64,000 nt of DNA from Pseudomonas fluorescens (lineage in GTDB: Bacteria > Pseudomonadota > Gammaproteobacteria > Pseudomonadales > Pseudomonadaceae): positions 466 through 64,465 of the forward strand of contig NZ_CABVHJ010000013.1 in assembly GCF_902497745.1 (NCBI RefSeq), read 5' to 3'. Positions 7,735-15,652 of the stretch are shown here, piece after piece. The position numbers and the translations under genes were made by a program. Position 1 is the first letter of the stretch. Each line of letters begins with the position of its first letter. The notes below the pieces were generated by a model. The model searched no databases and was not told the DNA's origin. It saw only the letters and a list, made by a program, of their open reading frames with translations.

Positions 7735-10476
7735 TTACGAGGCGATCAACTGGCGCAGGACGTAATGCAAAATCCCGCCCGACTTGAAGTACTCCACCTC
7801 ATTCAACGTATCGATGCGGCACAACACCTCGATTTTCTCCTGACGCCCGTCCTCACGGGTTATCACCAACGGCAAATTCATCCGCGGTGTCAGCTCGACG
7901 CCGGTCAAACCTTGAATTTCAAAGGTTTCCTTGCCCGTCAGGTTGAGACTCTTGCGGTTCTGATCAAGCTTGAACTGCAGCGGCAACACGCCCATGCCCA
8001 CCAGGTTGGAACGGTGGATCCGCTCGAAGCTTTCAGCGATCACCGCTTTCACGCCCAGTAAGTTGGTGCCTTTGGCCGCCCAGTCGCGACTGGAACCGGT
8101 GCCGTATTCTTGCCCGGCGACCACCACCAGCGGCGTGCCCGAAGCCTGGTACTTCATCGCCGCATCGTAGATCGCCAGTTTCTCGCCGGTCGGAATGTAG
8201 ATCGTGTTGCCACCTTCTTCGCCGCCAAGCATTTCGTTACGAATACGAATATTGGCGAAGGTGCCGCGCATCATCACTTCATGATTGCCACGCCGTGAGC
8301 CGTAAGAGTTGAAGTCCCGTGGTTCCACGCCTTTTTCGCGCAGATAACGCCCGGCCGGGCTGTCAGACTTGATGTTGCCGGCAGGAGAGATGTGGTCGGT
8401 TGTGACCGAATCACCCAGCAGGGCCAATACCCGCGCACCTTTGACGTCCTTGATTTCCGGTAGCGGGCCGGAAATATCATCGAAAAACGGCGGATGTTGA
8501 ATGTAAGTCGAATCATCCTGCCACACATACGTCGCCGCTTGCGGCACCTCAATGGCTTGCCACTGTTCATCGCCAGCGAACACCTCGGCGTATTCCTTAT
8601 GGAACATTGCCGTGCTGACCTGATTCACCGCGTCGGCGATCTCTTTACTCGATGGCCAGATATCGCGCAGGTATACCGGATTGCCGTGCTGATCCTCGCC
8701 CAGCGGTTCGCTGCTGATATCGCTGCGCACGCTGCCGGCCAAGGCATAGGCGACGACCAGCGGTGGCGAGGCCAGCCAGTTGGTTTTCACCAGTGGATGC
8801 ACGCGCCCTTCGAAGTTGCGGTTGCCGGACAGCACCGACGCCACGGTCAGGTCGGCTTTCTGGATGGCTTTCTCGATCGGCTCGGGCAGCGGCCCGGAGT
8901 TGCCGATGCAGGTGGTGCAGCCATAGCCGACCAGTGAAAAACCGAGCTGGTCGAGGTATTGCGTCAATCCCGCTGCCTTGTAGTAGTCGGTAACCACTTT
9001 TGAACCGGGCGCCAGCGAGCTCTTCACCCACGGTTTACGTGTCAGGCCTTTCTCCACGGCTTTCTTCGCCAGCAACCCGGCGGCCATCATTACGCTCGGG
9101 TTAGAGGTGTTGGTGCACGAAGTGATCGCAGCGATAACCACCGCACCGTTTTTCAGGCGATAGGTGTGGCCTTCGTATTCGTACTCGGTTTCGCCGACCA
9201 GATCGGCATTGCCCACCGCGACACCGCCACCGCCCTCACTTTCCAGGCGTCCTTCTTCTTTACTGGTGGGTTTGAATTGCAGGTCGATGAAGTCGCTGAA
9301 GGCTTGCGGTACATTCGGCAGCGAGACGCGATCCTGTGGACGTTTCGGTCCGGCCAGACTCGCTTCGACGCTGCCCATGTCCAGCGCCAGGCTGTCGGTG
9401 AAGACCGGTTCCTGACCGGGCAGACGCCACAAGCCCTGAGTCTTGGTGTAGGCCTCGACCAGTTTGACCACCTCCGGCGGCCGCCCGGACAGGCGCAGAT
9501 ACTCCAAAGTCACGTCGTCAACCGGGAAGAAGCCGCACGTCGCGCCGTATTCCGGGGCCATGTTGGCGATGGTTGCGCGGTCGGCGAGCGGCAGATCAGC
9601 GAGACCGTCGCCGTAGAACTCGACGAATTTGCCGACCACGCCTTTCTTGCGCAGCATCTGCGTGACGGTCAGTACCAAGTCGGTAGCGGTGATGCCTTCC
9701 TTCAGTTTGCCGGTCAGTTTGAAGCCGACCACTTCCGGAATCAGCATCGACACCGGTTGCCCGAGCATCGCCGCTTCGGCTTCGATCCCGCCGACGCCCC
9801 AGCCGAGTACGCCGAGGCCGTTGATCATCGTTGTGTGCGAATCGGTACCGACCAGGGTGTCGGGGAACGCATAAGTGCGGCCGTCCTCATCCTTGGTCCA
9901 CACGGTGCGGCCGAGGTATTCGAGGTTGACCTGGTGGCAGATACCGGTGCCCGGCGGCACCACGCTAAAGTTGTCGAAGGCGCTCTGGCCCCAACGCAGA
10001 AAGGCATAACGTTCGCCGTTGCGCTGCATTTCGATGTCGACGTTCTGCTCGAACGCGCTAGGCGTGGCGAACTTGTCGACCATCACCGAGTGGTCGATCA
10101 CCAGGTCCACCGGTGACAACGGATTGATTCGCTGCGGATCGCCGCCGGCCTTGGCCATCGCTGCACGCATCGCGGCGAGGTCAACCACAGCGGGTACGCC
10201 GGTAAAATCCTGCATCAAGACGCGGGCAGGGCGGTACTGTATTTCACGATCGGAGCGGCGCTCCTTGAGCCACGCGGCAAGCGCCTTGAGATCGGCGCCG
10301 GTGACAGTTTTTTCATCTTCCCAGCGCAGCAGGTTTTCCAGCAGAACTTTCAGCGACATTGGCAGCTTGTCGAGGTCGCCCAGGCTTTTGGCGGCATCCG
10401 GCAGGCTGAAATAGTGGTAGGTCTTGTCGTCGATTTGCAGGGTTTTGAGCGTTTTCAGGCTATCGAGGGACGGCAT
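7735..10476 (-). CDS. acnA: Aconitate hydratase A (TCA cycle)
   Basis: Cytosolic [4Fe-4S] enzyme interconverting citrate and isocitrate. 913 residues from MPSLDSLKTL, with AAGGAG eight bases upstream; a GTG three codons earlier is a less likely start. Cluster ligands are visible at Cys454 (TSCTNTSNP) and Cys520/Cys523 (GYGCTTCIGNSG). Swivelling domain 4 carries DSVTTDHISPAGNI and GSRRGNHEVMMRGTF, plus GQEYGTGSSRDWAAKG. The length matches AcnA/IRP-type rather than AcnB. It is transcribed away from rlmM, with a perfect palindrome in the shared promoter region. Confidence 0.97.
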   Translation of the reverse strand: MPSLDSLKTLKTLQIDDKTYHYFSLPDAAKSLGDLDKLPMSLKVLLENLLRWEDEKTVTGADLKALAAWLKERRSDREIQYRPARVLMQDFTGVPAVVDLAAMRAAMAKAGGDPQRINPLSPVDLVIDHSVMVDKFATPSAFEQNVDIEMQRNGERYAFLRWGQSAFDNFSVVPPGTGICHQVNLEYLGRTVWTKDEDGRTYAFPDTLVGTDSHTTMINGLGVLGWGVGGIEAEAAMLGQPVSMLIPEVVGFKLTGKLKEGITATDLVLTVTQMLRKKGVVGKFVEFYGDGLADLPLADRATIANMAPEYGATCGFFPVDDVTLEYLRLSGRPPEVVKLVEAYTKTQGLWRLPGQEPVFTDSLALDMGSVEASLAGPKRPQDRVSLPNVPQAFSDFIDLQFKPTSKEEGRLESEGGGGVAVGNADLVGETEYEYEGHTYRLKNGAVVIAAITSCTNTSNPSVMMAAGLLAKKAVEKGLTRKPWVKSSLAPGSKVVTDYYKAAGLTQYLDQLGFSLVGYGCTTCIGNSGPLPEPIEKAIQKADLTVASVLSGNRNFEGRVHPLVKTNWLASPPLVVAYALAGSVRSDISSEPLGEDQHGNPVYLRDIWPSSKEIADAVNQVSTAMFHKEYAEVFAGDEQWQAIEVPQAATYVWQDDSTYIQHPPFFDDISGPLPEIKDVKGARVLALLGDSVTTDHISPAGNIKSDSPAGRYLREKGVEPRDFNSYGSRRGNHEVMMRGTFANIRIRNEMLGGEEGGNTIYIPTGEKLAIYDAAMKYQASGTPLVVVAGQEYGTGSSRDWAAKGTNLLGVKAVIAESFERIHRSNLVGMGVLPLQFKLDQNRKSLNLTGKETFEIQGLTGVELTPRMNLPLVITREDGRQEKIEVLCRIDTLNEVEYFKSGGILHYVLRQLIAS

Positions 10477-10580
10477 TACAATCACTCCTTTGAATCCGCA
10501 CGGCTACGGATTGAGGGGACGGGCAGAGCTATCAACGTAGCCCTGTTTTCATTAGCTGGCTAATAACTGGACTCTATGAG

Positions 10581-10596
10581 CGGAACCAAGGTTCCG
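10581..10596. promoter_or_regulatory. Perfect 16-bp palindrome between acnA and rlmM
   Basis: CGGAACCAAGGTTCCG has 7-bp arms around AA. It is about 104 bases upstream of the acnA start and 103 upstream of rlmM, and lies in the -35 position of a possible rightward promoter whose -10 would be TATCAT (10605-10610). It looks like an operator for a dimeric regulator; the regulator is unknown. Confidence 0.45.
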
Positions 10597-10698
10597 ACAT
10601 CGGCTATCATGCGCCGGTTTTCGTGACAGGCTTTGCTGCAACGCAAGGCCTGAGCATCGCGCAGTGGCCGAATCACCGCCCGCTGCCCAGGAGTAAGA

Positions 10699-11772
10699 AT
10701 GAACACCCTATTCATGCATTGCCGACCCGGCTTCGAAGGCGAAGTCTGTTCGGAAATTTCCGATCTCGCTGCGCAACTCAACGTGGCTGGCTACGCCAAG
10801 GCCAAAGCCGCCACTGCGTGCGCCGAGTTTGTCTGCACCGAAGAAGACGGCGCCGAGCGCCTGATGCGCGGCCAGCGTTTCGCCGAGTTGATCTTCCCGC
10901 GCCAATGGGCGCGCGGCGTATTTATCGATCTGCCGGAAAACGATCGCATCAGCGTGATCCTCGCGCACATGGCCGATTTTCCGGTGTGCGGCAGCCTGTG
11001 GCTGGAAGTCGTCGACACCAACGACGGCAAGGAACTGTCGAACTTCTGCAAGAAATTCGAAGGCCCGCTGCGCAAGGCGCTGACCGGCGCCGGCAAACTG
11101 GTGGAGGACGCCAGCAAACCGCGTTTGCTGCTGACGTTTAAAAGTGGTCGTGAAGTGTTTCTAGGAATGGCGGACGCCGGTAACTCGGCGATGTGGCCGA
11201 TGGGCATTCCGCGCCTGAAGTTCCCGCGTGAAGCACCAAGCCGTTCGACGCTGAAGCTGGAAGAGGCGTGGCACCACTTCATTCCGCGTGATCAGTGGGA
11301 AGATCGCCTGCACAGCGACATGACCGGCGTTGACCTCGGCGCCGCACCGGGCGGCTGGACCTGGCAACTGGTCAATCGCGGCATGCTGGTGACCGCCATC
11401 GACAACGGCCCGATGGCCGAAAGCCTGATGGACACCGGTCTGGTGCAGCACTTGATGGCTGATGGTTTTACCTTCAAGCCCAAGCAGCCGGTGGACTGGA
11501 TGGTCTGCGACATCGTCGAGAAACCGGCGCGTAATGCCGCGATGCTCGAAGAGTGGATCGGCGAGGGGCATTGCCGCGAGGCAGTGGTCAATCTGAAACT
11601 GCCGATGAAGCAGCGTTACGCCGAGGTGAAGCGTTTGCTCGAACGTATCGCCGATGGTTTCAAGGCGCGCGGGATCAAGGTCGATATCGGCTGCAAACAG
11701 CTGTATCACGATCGTGAGGAAGTGACCTGCCACTTGCGTCGCCACGACACCAAGAAAGCCAAATCCCGCTGA
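10699..11772 (+). CDS. rlmM: 23S rRNA C2498 2'-O-ribose methyltransferase
   Basis: 357 residues, AGGAG five bases before the ATG. SAM-dependent enzyme that methylates the ribose of C2498 in 23S rRNA before 50S assembly. The N-terminal THUMP-like part begins MNTLFMHCRPGFEGEVCSEI; the Rossmann methyltransferase motif I is GVDLGAAPGGWTWQL, followed by VTAIDNGPMA, DWMVCDIVEKP and the catalytic-lysine region VVNLKLPMKQRY. Length matches the family (about 350-366). Confidence 0.95.
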   Translation: MNTLFMHCRPGFEGEVCSEISDLAAQLNVAGYAKAKAATACAEFVCTEEDGAERLMRGQRFAELIFPRQWARGVFIDLPENDRISVILAHMADFPVCGSLWLEVVDTNDGKELSNFCKKFEGPLRKALTGAGKLVEDASKPRLLLTFKSGREVFLGMADAGNSAMWPMGIPRLKFPREAPSRSTLKLEEAWHHFIPRDQWEDRLHSDMTGVDLGAAPGGWTWQLVNRGMLVTAIDNGPMAESLMDTGLVQHLMADGFTFKPKQPVDWMVCDIVEKPARNAAMLEEWIGEGHCREAVVNLKLPMKQRYAEVKRLLERIADGFKARGIKVDIGCKQLYHDREEVTCHLRRHDTKKAKSR

Positions 11773-11786
11773 AACAACACATAACC

Positions 11787-11876
11787 TGTGGGAGCGAGCC
11801 TGCTCGCGAAAGCGCATTCCGATCCAGCAATGATGTCGGCTGACACGACGCCTTCGCGAGCAGGCTCGCTCCCACA
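11787..11876. repeat. REP pair, inward-facing (REPIN type)
   Basis: TGTGGGAGCGAGCCTGCTCG CGAA at the left and its inverted copy ending CTCGCTCCCACA at the right, separated by about 42 bases that include ATGATGTCGGCTGACACGAC. Together they could fold into one long hairpin downstream of rlmM. Confidence 0.9.
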
Positions 11877-11952
11877 GGGGTGTGGCGTAACGCCACAGAT
11901 GACCGAATACCCGGCAATGCGCGACAATGCCGGCCAGTTTCAGGAGTGAATC

Positions 11953-12204
11953 ATGAGTGAAATGATCGATACCCCGGTCGACGGCACCCTCGATGCCACC
12001 GGTCTCAATTGCCCGGAGCCGGTGATGATGCTGCACCAGCACATCCGTGACCTGGTGCCCGGCGGCCTGCTCAAGGTGATCGCCACCGACCCGTCAACCA
12101 AACGCGATATCCCCAAATTCTGCGTGTTTCTCGACCATGAGTTGGTGAGCCAGCACGAAGAGGCCGGTACCTACCTGTACTGGATTCGCAAGAAACACGC
12201 GTAA
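11953..12204 (+). CDS. tusA: Sulfur-carrier protein TusA
   Basis: 83 residues, AGGAG before the ATG. Small cytosolic persulfide carrier of the TusA/SirA family, relaying sulfur from IscS for tRNA 2-thiouridine synthesis. The active cysteine is Cys20 in LDATGLNCPEPVMML, followed by the family's Pro-Glu-Pro and the DPSTKRDIPKFC core. It is flanked on both sides by REP pairs. Confidence 0.95.
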   Translation: MSEMIDTPVDGTLDATGLNCPEPVMMLHQHIRDLVPGGLLKVIATDPSTKRDIPKFCVFLDHELVSQHEEAGTYLYWIRKKHA

Positions 12205-12226
12205 TCGCGGCTATACATAAAACAAC

Positions 12227-12315
12227 TGTGGGAGCGAGCTTGCTCGCGAAAGCGGAGTGTCAGTCAGTGTAAATGTCGACTGAATCACCGCATTCGCGAG
12301 CAAGCTCGCTCCCAC
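12227..12315. repeat. REP pair, inward-facing
   Basis: TGTGGGAGCGAGCTTGCTCG CGAA to TTCGCGAGCAAGCTCGCTCC CAC, spacer about 42 bases containing TGTAAATGTCGACTGAATCA. Lies between tusA and the end of the leftward MATE gene. Confidence 0.9.
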
Positions 12316-12337
12316 TTTTTTGTCCTGTGTTAATGGC

Positions 12338-13762
12338 CTAGCCTGCGCTACGACTGATCCGAATCCGCTTGCGCGCGCTGCGCGTCAGGCGTATCGACAG
12401 CATCAACGCCGCACAGCTCAGGCCAACGATCAAACCCTGCCACAAGCCGCTCGGGCCACGTGGCTCGCCGAGCCAGTCAGTCAGACCGAGGGCATAGCCC
12501 ACCGGCAAACCAATGCCCCAATAGGCGAACAGGGTCAGGATCATCGTCACCCGCGTGTCCTGATAGCCACGCAGTGCGCCGGCGGCGGTGACTTGAATCG
12601 CATCGGAAAACTGGAACAGCGCCGAGTACACGATCAGCATCGCCGCAATGTGAATCACCGTTGGGTCAGCGGTGTAGATCGCCGCAATCGGCTCGCGCAG
12701 CAACAGCATCATGCTCGCCGACAGGCAAGCGTAAGCCAGCGCGGTGCCCATGCCGACGCCCGCGGCAAAGCGTGCCTCGCGCGGTTCTTCGCGGCCCAGC
12801 GCCTGACCGACGCGCACGGTAACGGCCATGCCCAGCGAGTACGGAATCATGAACACCAGCGAGCTGACGTTGAGCGCAATCTGGTGCCCGGCCACTACAG
12901 TGGCGCCGAGGCTGCCGATCAGCAGGGCGATCACGGCAAAAATGCTCGACTCGGCAAACACCGCGATGCCGATCGGCAGACCGATCGCCAGCAGTCGCTT
13001 GATCACCGTCCATTGCGGCCAGTCGAAGCGGCTGAAGATTTCGCTCGAACGATAGGCCGGCGCCCAGCGCTCATAACCGGCCAGACCCAGTGCCATCACC
13101 CACATCACAATCGCCGTGGCCCAGCCGCAACCGACGCCGCCCATCGCCGGCACACCGAAGTGGCCATAGATGAAGACGTAGTTCAGCGGAATGTTCAGCG
13201 CCAGACCGCACAGGCCCAGCACCATGGCCGGGCGGGTACGGCCGATGCCGTCGCTGGTGCAGCGCAACACATGATAGAACGCCACTGCTGGCAGACCGCT
13301 GGCGATGCCATGCAGGTATTGCATGCACGGGCCGATCAGCTCGGGATCGACCTTCATCAGGTGCAGCACAGGCTCGGCGGCGACCAGCATCGCCGTCGCG
13401 ATCAGCCCGACTACCAGCGCCAGCCACAACGCCTGACGGACGAGCGGGCCGATTTCGCTGGGAGTGCCAGCGCCAAAACGCTGGGCGACTTTCGGCGTGG
13501 TTGCCAGCAGCGTGCCGGTCATCAGCAGAAACACCGGCACCCAGATCGAGTTGCCCAAGGCAACGGCCGCCAGATCCTTTGGCCCGACGCGCCCGGCCAT
13601 GACGGCGTCGACGAAGCCCATGGCCGTAGTCGCCAGTTGCGCGATGATGATCGGCAACGCCAGGGCAAGCAGATTCTTGAACTCCAGGCGAATACGCGCG
13701 GGGCGGGTGAGGGAGACGGCGACGGGTTGATCAGTTACAGAATTCACGGGCAAAGCGTCCAC
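12338..13762 (-). CDS. MATE family multidrug efflux pump (NorM/PmpM-like)
   Basis: 474 residues with about twelve hydrophobic segments; cation-coupled export of dyes, quinolones or similar cations across the inner membrane is expected for this family. Features include the N-terminal LALALPIIIAQLATTAMGFV helix, the NIPLNYVFIYGHFG segment ending the first bundle, the mirrored LPIGIAVFAESSIFAVIALL helix in the second, and GALRGYQDTR. The start is uncertain: GTG at 13762 lacks a clear ribosome site, and GTG at 13747 is an alternative. Divergent from pdxB. Confidence 0.9.
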   Translation of the reverse strand: MDALPVNSVTDQPVAVSLTRPARIRLEFKNLLALALPIIIAQLATTAMGFVDAVMAGRVGPKDLAAVALGNSIWVPVFLLMTGTLLATTPKVAQRFGAGTPSEIGPLVRQALWLALVVGLIATAMLVAAEPVLHLMKVDPELIGPCMQYLHGIASGLPAVAFYHVLRCTSDGIGRTRPAMVLGLCGLALNIPLNYVFIYGHFGVPAMGGVGCGWATAIVMWVMALGLAGYERWAPAYRSSEIFSRFDWPQWTVIKRLLAIGLPIGIAVFAESSIFAVIALLIGSLGATVVAGHQIALNVSSLVFMIPYSLGMAVTVRVGQALGREEPREARFAAGVGMGTALAYACLSASMMLLLREPIAAIYTADPTVIHIAAMLIVYSALFQFSDAIQVTAAGALRGYQDTRVTMILTLFAYWGIGLPVGYALGLTDWLGEPRGPSGLWQGLIVGLSCAALMLSIRLTRSARKRIRISRSAG

Positions 13763-13906
13763 AGGTGTTGATGCGCAAGGCGCCGCATTCTACGCCGCTG
13801 ACGCCTTGGTCAGGAAAAATCCTCTGTTGCGGATTTGTAAGCGCAAAGCCTGCTGGCCCGGCGACCGATCTGCACCTAAACTGCCGATCCGCCAAAGGAG
13901 CCCGCC

Positions 13907-15049
13907 ATGCTGATTGTTGCCGACGAAAATATCCCGCTGCTCGATGCCTTTTTTGCCGGTTTCGGCGAGATCCGCCGGGTGCCGGGCCGTTCCATCGACC
14001 GAGCGACGGTCGAGCAGGCTGACGTATTGCTTGTGCGCTCGGTGACCAACGTCAACCGCGCATTGCTTGAGGGCAGCAAGGTGCGCTTTGTCGGCACCTG
14101 CACCATTGGTACTGATCATCTGGATCTTGATTACTTCAATGAGGCTGGCATTACCTGGTCGAGTGCGCCCGGCTGCAATGCCCGAGGCGTGGTCGATTAC
14201 GTGCTGGGCAGTCTGATGACGCTTGCCGAAATCGAAGGTGTCGATCTCACTCAACGAACCTACGGTGTCGTTGGTGCCGGCGAGGTAGGCGGGCGCCTGA
14301 TCAAGGTCCTGAAGGGCCTGGGCTGGAACGTCAAAGTCTGCGATCCGCCGCGTCAGGCTGCCGAAGGGGGCGATTATGTCAGCCTGGAGCAGATCATCGA
14401 GCAGTGCGACGTGATCAGTCTGCACACGCCGCTGACTCGCAGCGGCGAAGGCGCGACCTGGCATCTGTTTGATCAGCAGCGTTTGCAGCAGCTCAAGCCG
14501 GGTGCGTGGCTGATCAATGCAGCACGTGGTCCGGTGGTGGATAACGCTGCTCTGCGCAAAGTGCTGCTGGATCGTGAAGACCTGCAAGCCGTTCTCGATG
14601 TCTGGGAAGCCGAGCCTGAAGTTGATGTGGCGTTGGCTGAGCTTTGCGTATTGGCCACACCGCACATTGCCGGTTACAGCCTTGATGGCAAACAGCGCGG
14701 TACGGCGCAGATTTATCAGGCGTACTGCGAATTCAGCGGTCGACCGGCGAGCATTCAACTCAGTGATCTTTTGCCCGCACCGTGGTTGTCTGAAGTGACC
14801 CTGCATGCTGACAGCGATCCGGCCTGGGCGCTGGCGATGTTGTGCCGAGGCGTCTACGACCCGCGCCGCGATGATGCGGATTTTCGCCGCAGCCTCGTAG
14901 GTAATGTCGGTGAGCAGCGTGCGGCGTTCGATGTGTTGCGCAAGCAGTATCCGGTGCGGCGTGAGACTGAAGGACTGAAGGTGCGGATTGAAGGGGATTC
15001 GCCGGCGTTGGCGAGGATTGTGGCGGCGCTGGGGGCTGTGGCTGTTTAG
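13907..15049 (+). CDS. pdxB: 4-phosphoerythronate dehydrogenase (pyridoxal 5'-phosphate synthesis)
   Basis: 380 residues, AAGGAG before the ATG. NAD-dependent 2-hydroxyacid dehydrogenase oxidising 4-phospho-D-erythronate, second step of the DXP-dependent vitamin B6 route. It begins MLIVADENIPLLDAFFAGFG, has the NAD-binding GVVGAGEVGGRLIKVLKGLG, the catalytic arginine in INAARGPVVDN, and the histidine in TPHIAGYSLDGK. The C-terminal PdxB dimerisation domain (about 290-380) separates it from SerA-type paralogues. Confidence 0.96.
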   Translation: MLIVADENIPLLDAFFAGFGEIRRVPGRSIDRATVEQADVLLVRSVTNVNRALLEGSKVRFVGTCTIGTDHLDLDYFNEAGITWSSAPGCNARGVVDYVLGSLMTLAEIEGVDLTQRTYGVVGAGEVGGRLIKVLKGLGWNVKVCDPPRQAAEGGDYVSLEQIIEQCDVISLHTPLTRSGEGATWHLFDQQRLQQLKPGAWLINAARGPVVDNAALRKVLLDREDLQAVLDVWEAEPEVDVALAELCVLATPHIAGYSLDGKQRGTAQIYQAYCEFSGRPASIQLSDLLPAPWLSEVTLHADSDPAWALAMLCRGVYDPRRDDADFRRSLVGNVGEQRAAFDVLRKQYPVRRETEGLKVRIEGDSPALARIVAALGAVAV

Positions 15050-15065
15050 AACCCGAGTCGGCCCA

Positions 15066-15140
15066 TTCGCGAGCAGGCTCGCTCCCACAGGAGATCTTCA
15101 GTGAATGGGGGATCCCTGTGGGAGCGAGCTTGCTCGCGAA
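15066..15140. repeat. REP pair, outward-facing
   Basis: The left copy reads TTCGCGAGCAGGCTCGCTCC CACA and the right copy TGTGGGAGCGAGCTTGCTCG CGAA, so the order is opposite to that of the pairs at 11787 and 12227. The spacer is about 27 bases. Lies just after pdxB. Confidence 0.9.
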
Positions 15141-15172
15141 GGCCGCGCCACAAATACCTGATCTGCAGACAG

Positions 15173-15198
15173 AAAAAACCCGGCCAAAGGGGCCGGGT
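15173..15198 (-). terminator. Intrinsic terminator of the small leftward gene
   Basis: On the minus strand ACCCGGCC, a 5-nt loop, GGCCGGGT, then TTTTT. It lies about 20 bases beyond the stop of the gene at 15218-15397. Confidence 0.85.
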
Positions 15199-15217
15199 CA
15201 GGAAGACGTTGGCTATA

Positions 15218-15397
15218 TCACTCTTGTTCGGCAGGCTTGACCAATCGCTTTTCCAGTTCGCTGCACGCTTGCTGGATCATTTCTTCAGTGATCGGTACTT
15301 CGCGCCCATCCTTATCCAGTATCGAGCAACCCAGAGATTGGCCGGGCTTGGTGCGGATCACTTCAATTTTGTCTTCGCTGCTGTGTTGCAAGGACAT
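15218..15397 (-). CDS. Conserved-looking small hypothetical protein
   Basis: 59 residues from MSLQHSSEDKIEVIRTKPGQ, with GAGGAG seven bases upstream, which favours it over the Met five codons earlier. It is polar and cytosolic with no signal, and has a short C-terminal helix (ITEEMIQQACSELEKRLV). The ribosome site and a dedicated terminator support a real gene. I do not recognise a family. Confidence 0.75.
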   Translation of the reverse strand: MSLQHSSEDKIEVIRTKPGQSLGCSILDKDGREVPITEEMIQQACSELEKRLVKPAEQE

Positions 15398-15652
15398 GGC
15401 CTGTCTCCTCATCAGGTTGTGCGCCTAGGGTAAAACCGCCACGTGACCGGGCTGTGACAACTCCCTGCGGTCTGTCAGTGGAGGCATCTCCACTCAAACA
15501 GAAACGACCGCTCGTCTCAACCGGGACTTTAGACCAATAGTAACTATGGCCTAGTCTTTGGGGGCATATTTAACCTGACTCATTGTGATTTACAGAGTTC
15601 CGCCGCAAGAAGGTTTACGCTAGCCCTTTCATCAACACGGATGTGTACCTGA

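Noticed and set aside
11787..12315. Repeated TGTGGGAGCGAGC units as a possible CRISPR array
   Set aside because: Units are palindromic REP pairs scattered in separate intergenic gaps, without regular spacers or cas genes.
12320..13771. 483-codon plus-strand frame opposite the MATE gene
   Set aside because: Very rich in Gln, His and Arg with no hydrophobic core; the minus-strand MATE protein explains the sequence.
15477..15494. AGTGGAG-GCAT-CTCCACT hairpin upstream of the ABC exporter
   Set aside because: A 7-bp stem without T-tract, box or start-site context; too little to call a regulatory element.
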